A DNA stretch of 64,000 nt from Paenibacillus senegalimassiliensis (GTDB taxonomy: Bacteria > Bacillota > Bacilli > Paenibacillales > Paenibacillaceae), in contig NZ_LN909045.1 in NCBI RefSeq assembly GCF_001486585.1, positions 667,368 through 731,367 of the forward strand, read 5' to 3'. The notes under the pieces were generated by a model. The model worked only from the letters and a program-made list of their open reading frames with translations. It made no database searches and was not told the DNA's origin. A program made the position numbers and the translations under genes. Shown piece after piece: positions 63,832 through 64,000 of this stretch (position 1 is the stretch's first letter; each line of letters opens with the position of its first letter).

Positions 63832-64000
63832 TACAACCATAACGTACCCACCAGTACGGCTCCTGTAAATACGAGTGCAGAAATGAGGAAGGTGAGCAGC
63901 AAAACGAACTTGGTGCGGAATACGGAGAGCAGCATCAGCATGTTTTTGAAATCCAGCATAGGTCCGAAGACGAGAAATGCCAGCAGCGAGCCCCCGGAAA
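63832..64000 (-). CDS. YcgR-like permease (3' end only)
   Basis: The last 55 codons of a minus-strand gene that continues past the right edge. The reading SGGSLLAFLVFGPMLDFKNM, followed by a final hydrophobic helix, is the C-terminus of the DUF318/YcgR permease family. Its stop lies 17 bp before the YcgQ-like gene, which confirms the usual ycgR-ycgQ pair. Confidence 0.85.

Overview
The window looks like chromosome of a Paenibacillus-type member of the Bacillales. Strong AGGAGG ribosome-binding sites, overlapping ATGA/TTGA gene junctions, Bacillus-type genes (DUF2621, YvyE/YigZ, YcgQ/YcgR-like, LplJ, QueCDEF), cobalamin and preQ1 riboswitches, a sortase and several lipoboxes all fit a Gram-positive, moderate-GC host. 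No tRNA, rRNA, CRISPR array, phage or transposase gene was seen.

Layout. 1-2.3 kb: the end of a ferric-siderophore importer (two FecCD permeases), then an intergenic block of imperfect dyad repeats. 2.4-5.1 kb: DUF2621 protein, DNase IV and PurU. 5.3-17.9 kb: a tightly packed seven-gene operon (large exported membrane protein, ABC ATPase, ABC permease, Gly/Gln-rich coiled-coil membrane protein, MoxR AAA+ ATPase, DUF58, BatA-like vWA protein, double-vWA protein). 18.1-20.5 kb: transketolase plus a PpnP-like nucleoside phosphorylase. 20.6-27.6 kb: a surface module with a 476-aa HTH-like protein divergent from a 1452-aa multi-domain adhesin ending in a TPKTG sorting signal, followed by a class B sortase. 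27.6-37.2 kb: housekeeping genes (beta-hydroxyacid dehydrogenase, Pgi, YigZ, TetR, CysA-like ATPase, PhnP-like MBL hydrolase, ECF sigma factor plus a ClpP paralogue, Cof-type HAD, lipoate ligase).

37.4-52.1 kb is dominated by cobalamin. Cluster one is cobD, cbiZ, a C-terminal cbiB remnant, a MITE and cobC. It is followed by a truncated anti-sigma-like remnant, a radical-SAM/DUF4130-type pair and an RNA/DNA methyltransferase. Cluster two has a 17-bp-spaced sigma-A promoter, an AdoCbl riboswitch and an attenuator in front of btuF-btuC-btuD-cobT-cobU-cobS-cobQ. Together they import corrinoids, remodel their side chain (CbiZ), make the aminopropanol arm (CobD), activate it (CobU) and attach the lower ligand (CobT, CobS, CobC). 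The CbiB step is broken here and must be supplied from elsewhere.

52.2-64 kb: chemoreceptor, Xaa-Pro peptidase, DHA2 drug exporter, 2-hydroxyacid dehydrogenase, the preQ1-riboswitch-controlled queC-queD-queE-queF operon, a copper-amine-oxidase-domain lipoprotein, a NusG-domain-II protein and a YcgQ/YcgR-type pair, the last cut by the window edge.

The most unusual items are the adhesin/sortase module with its structured leader, the MoxR/vWA/ABC operon, the cbiB deletion scar in a GC-rich patch, and the MITE inserted among dispersed dyad repeats.
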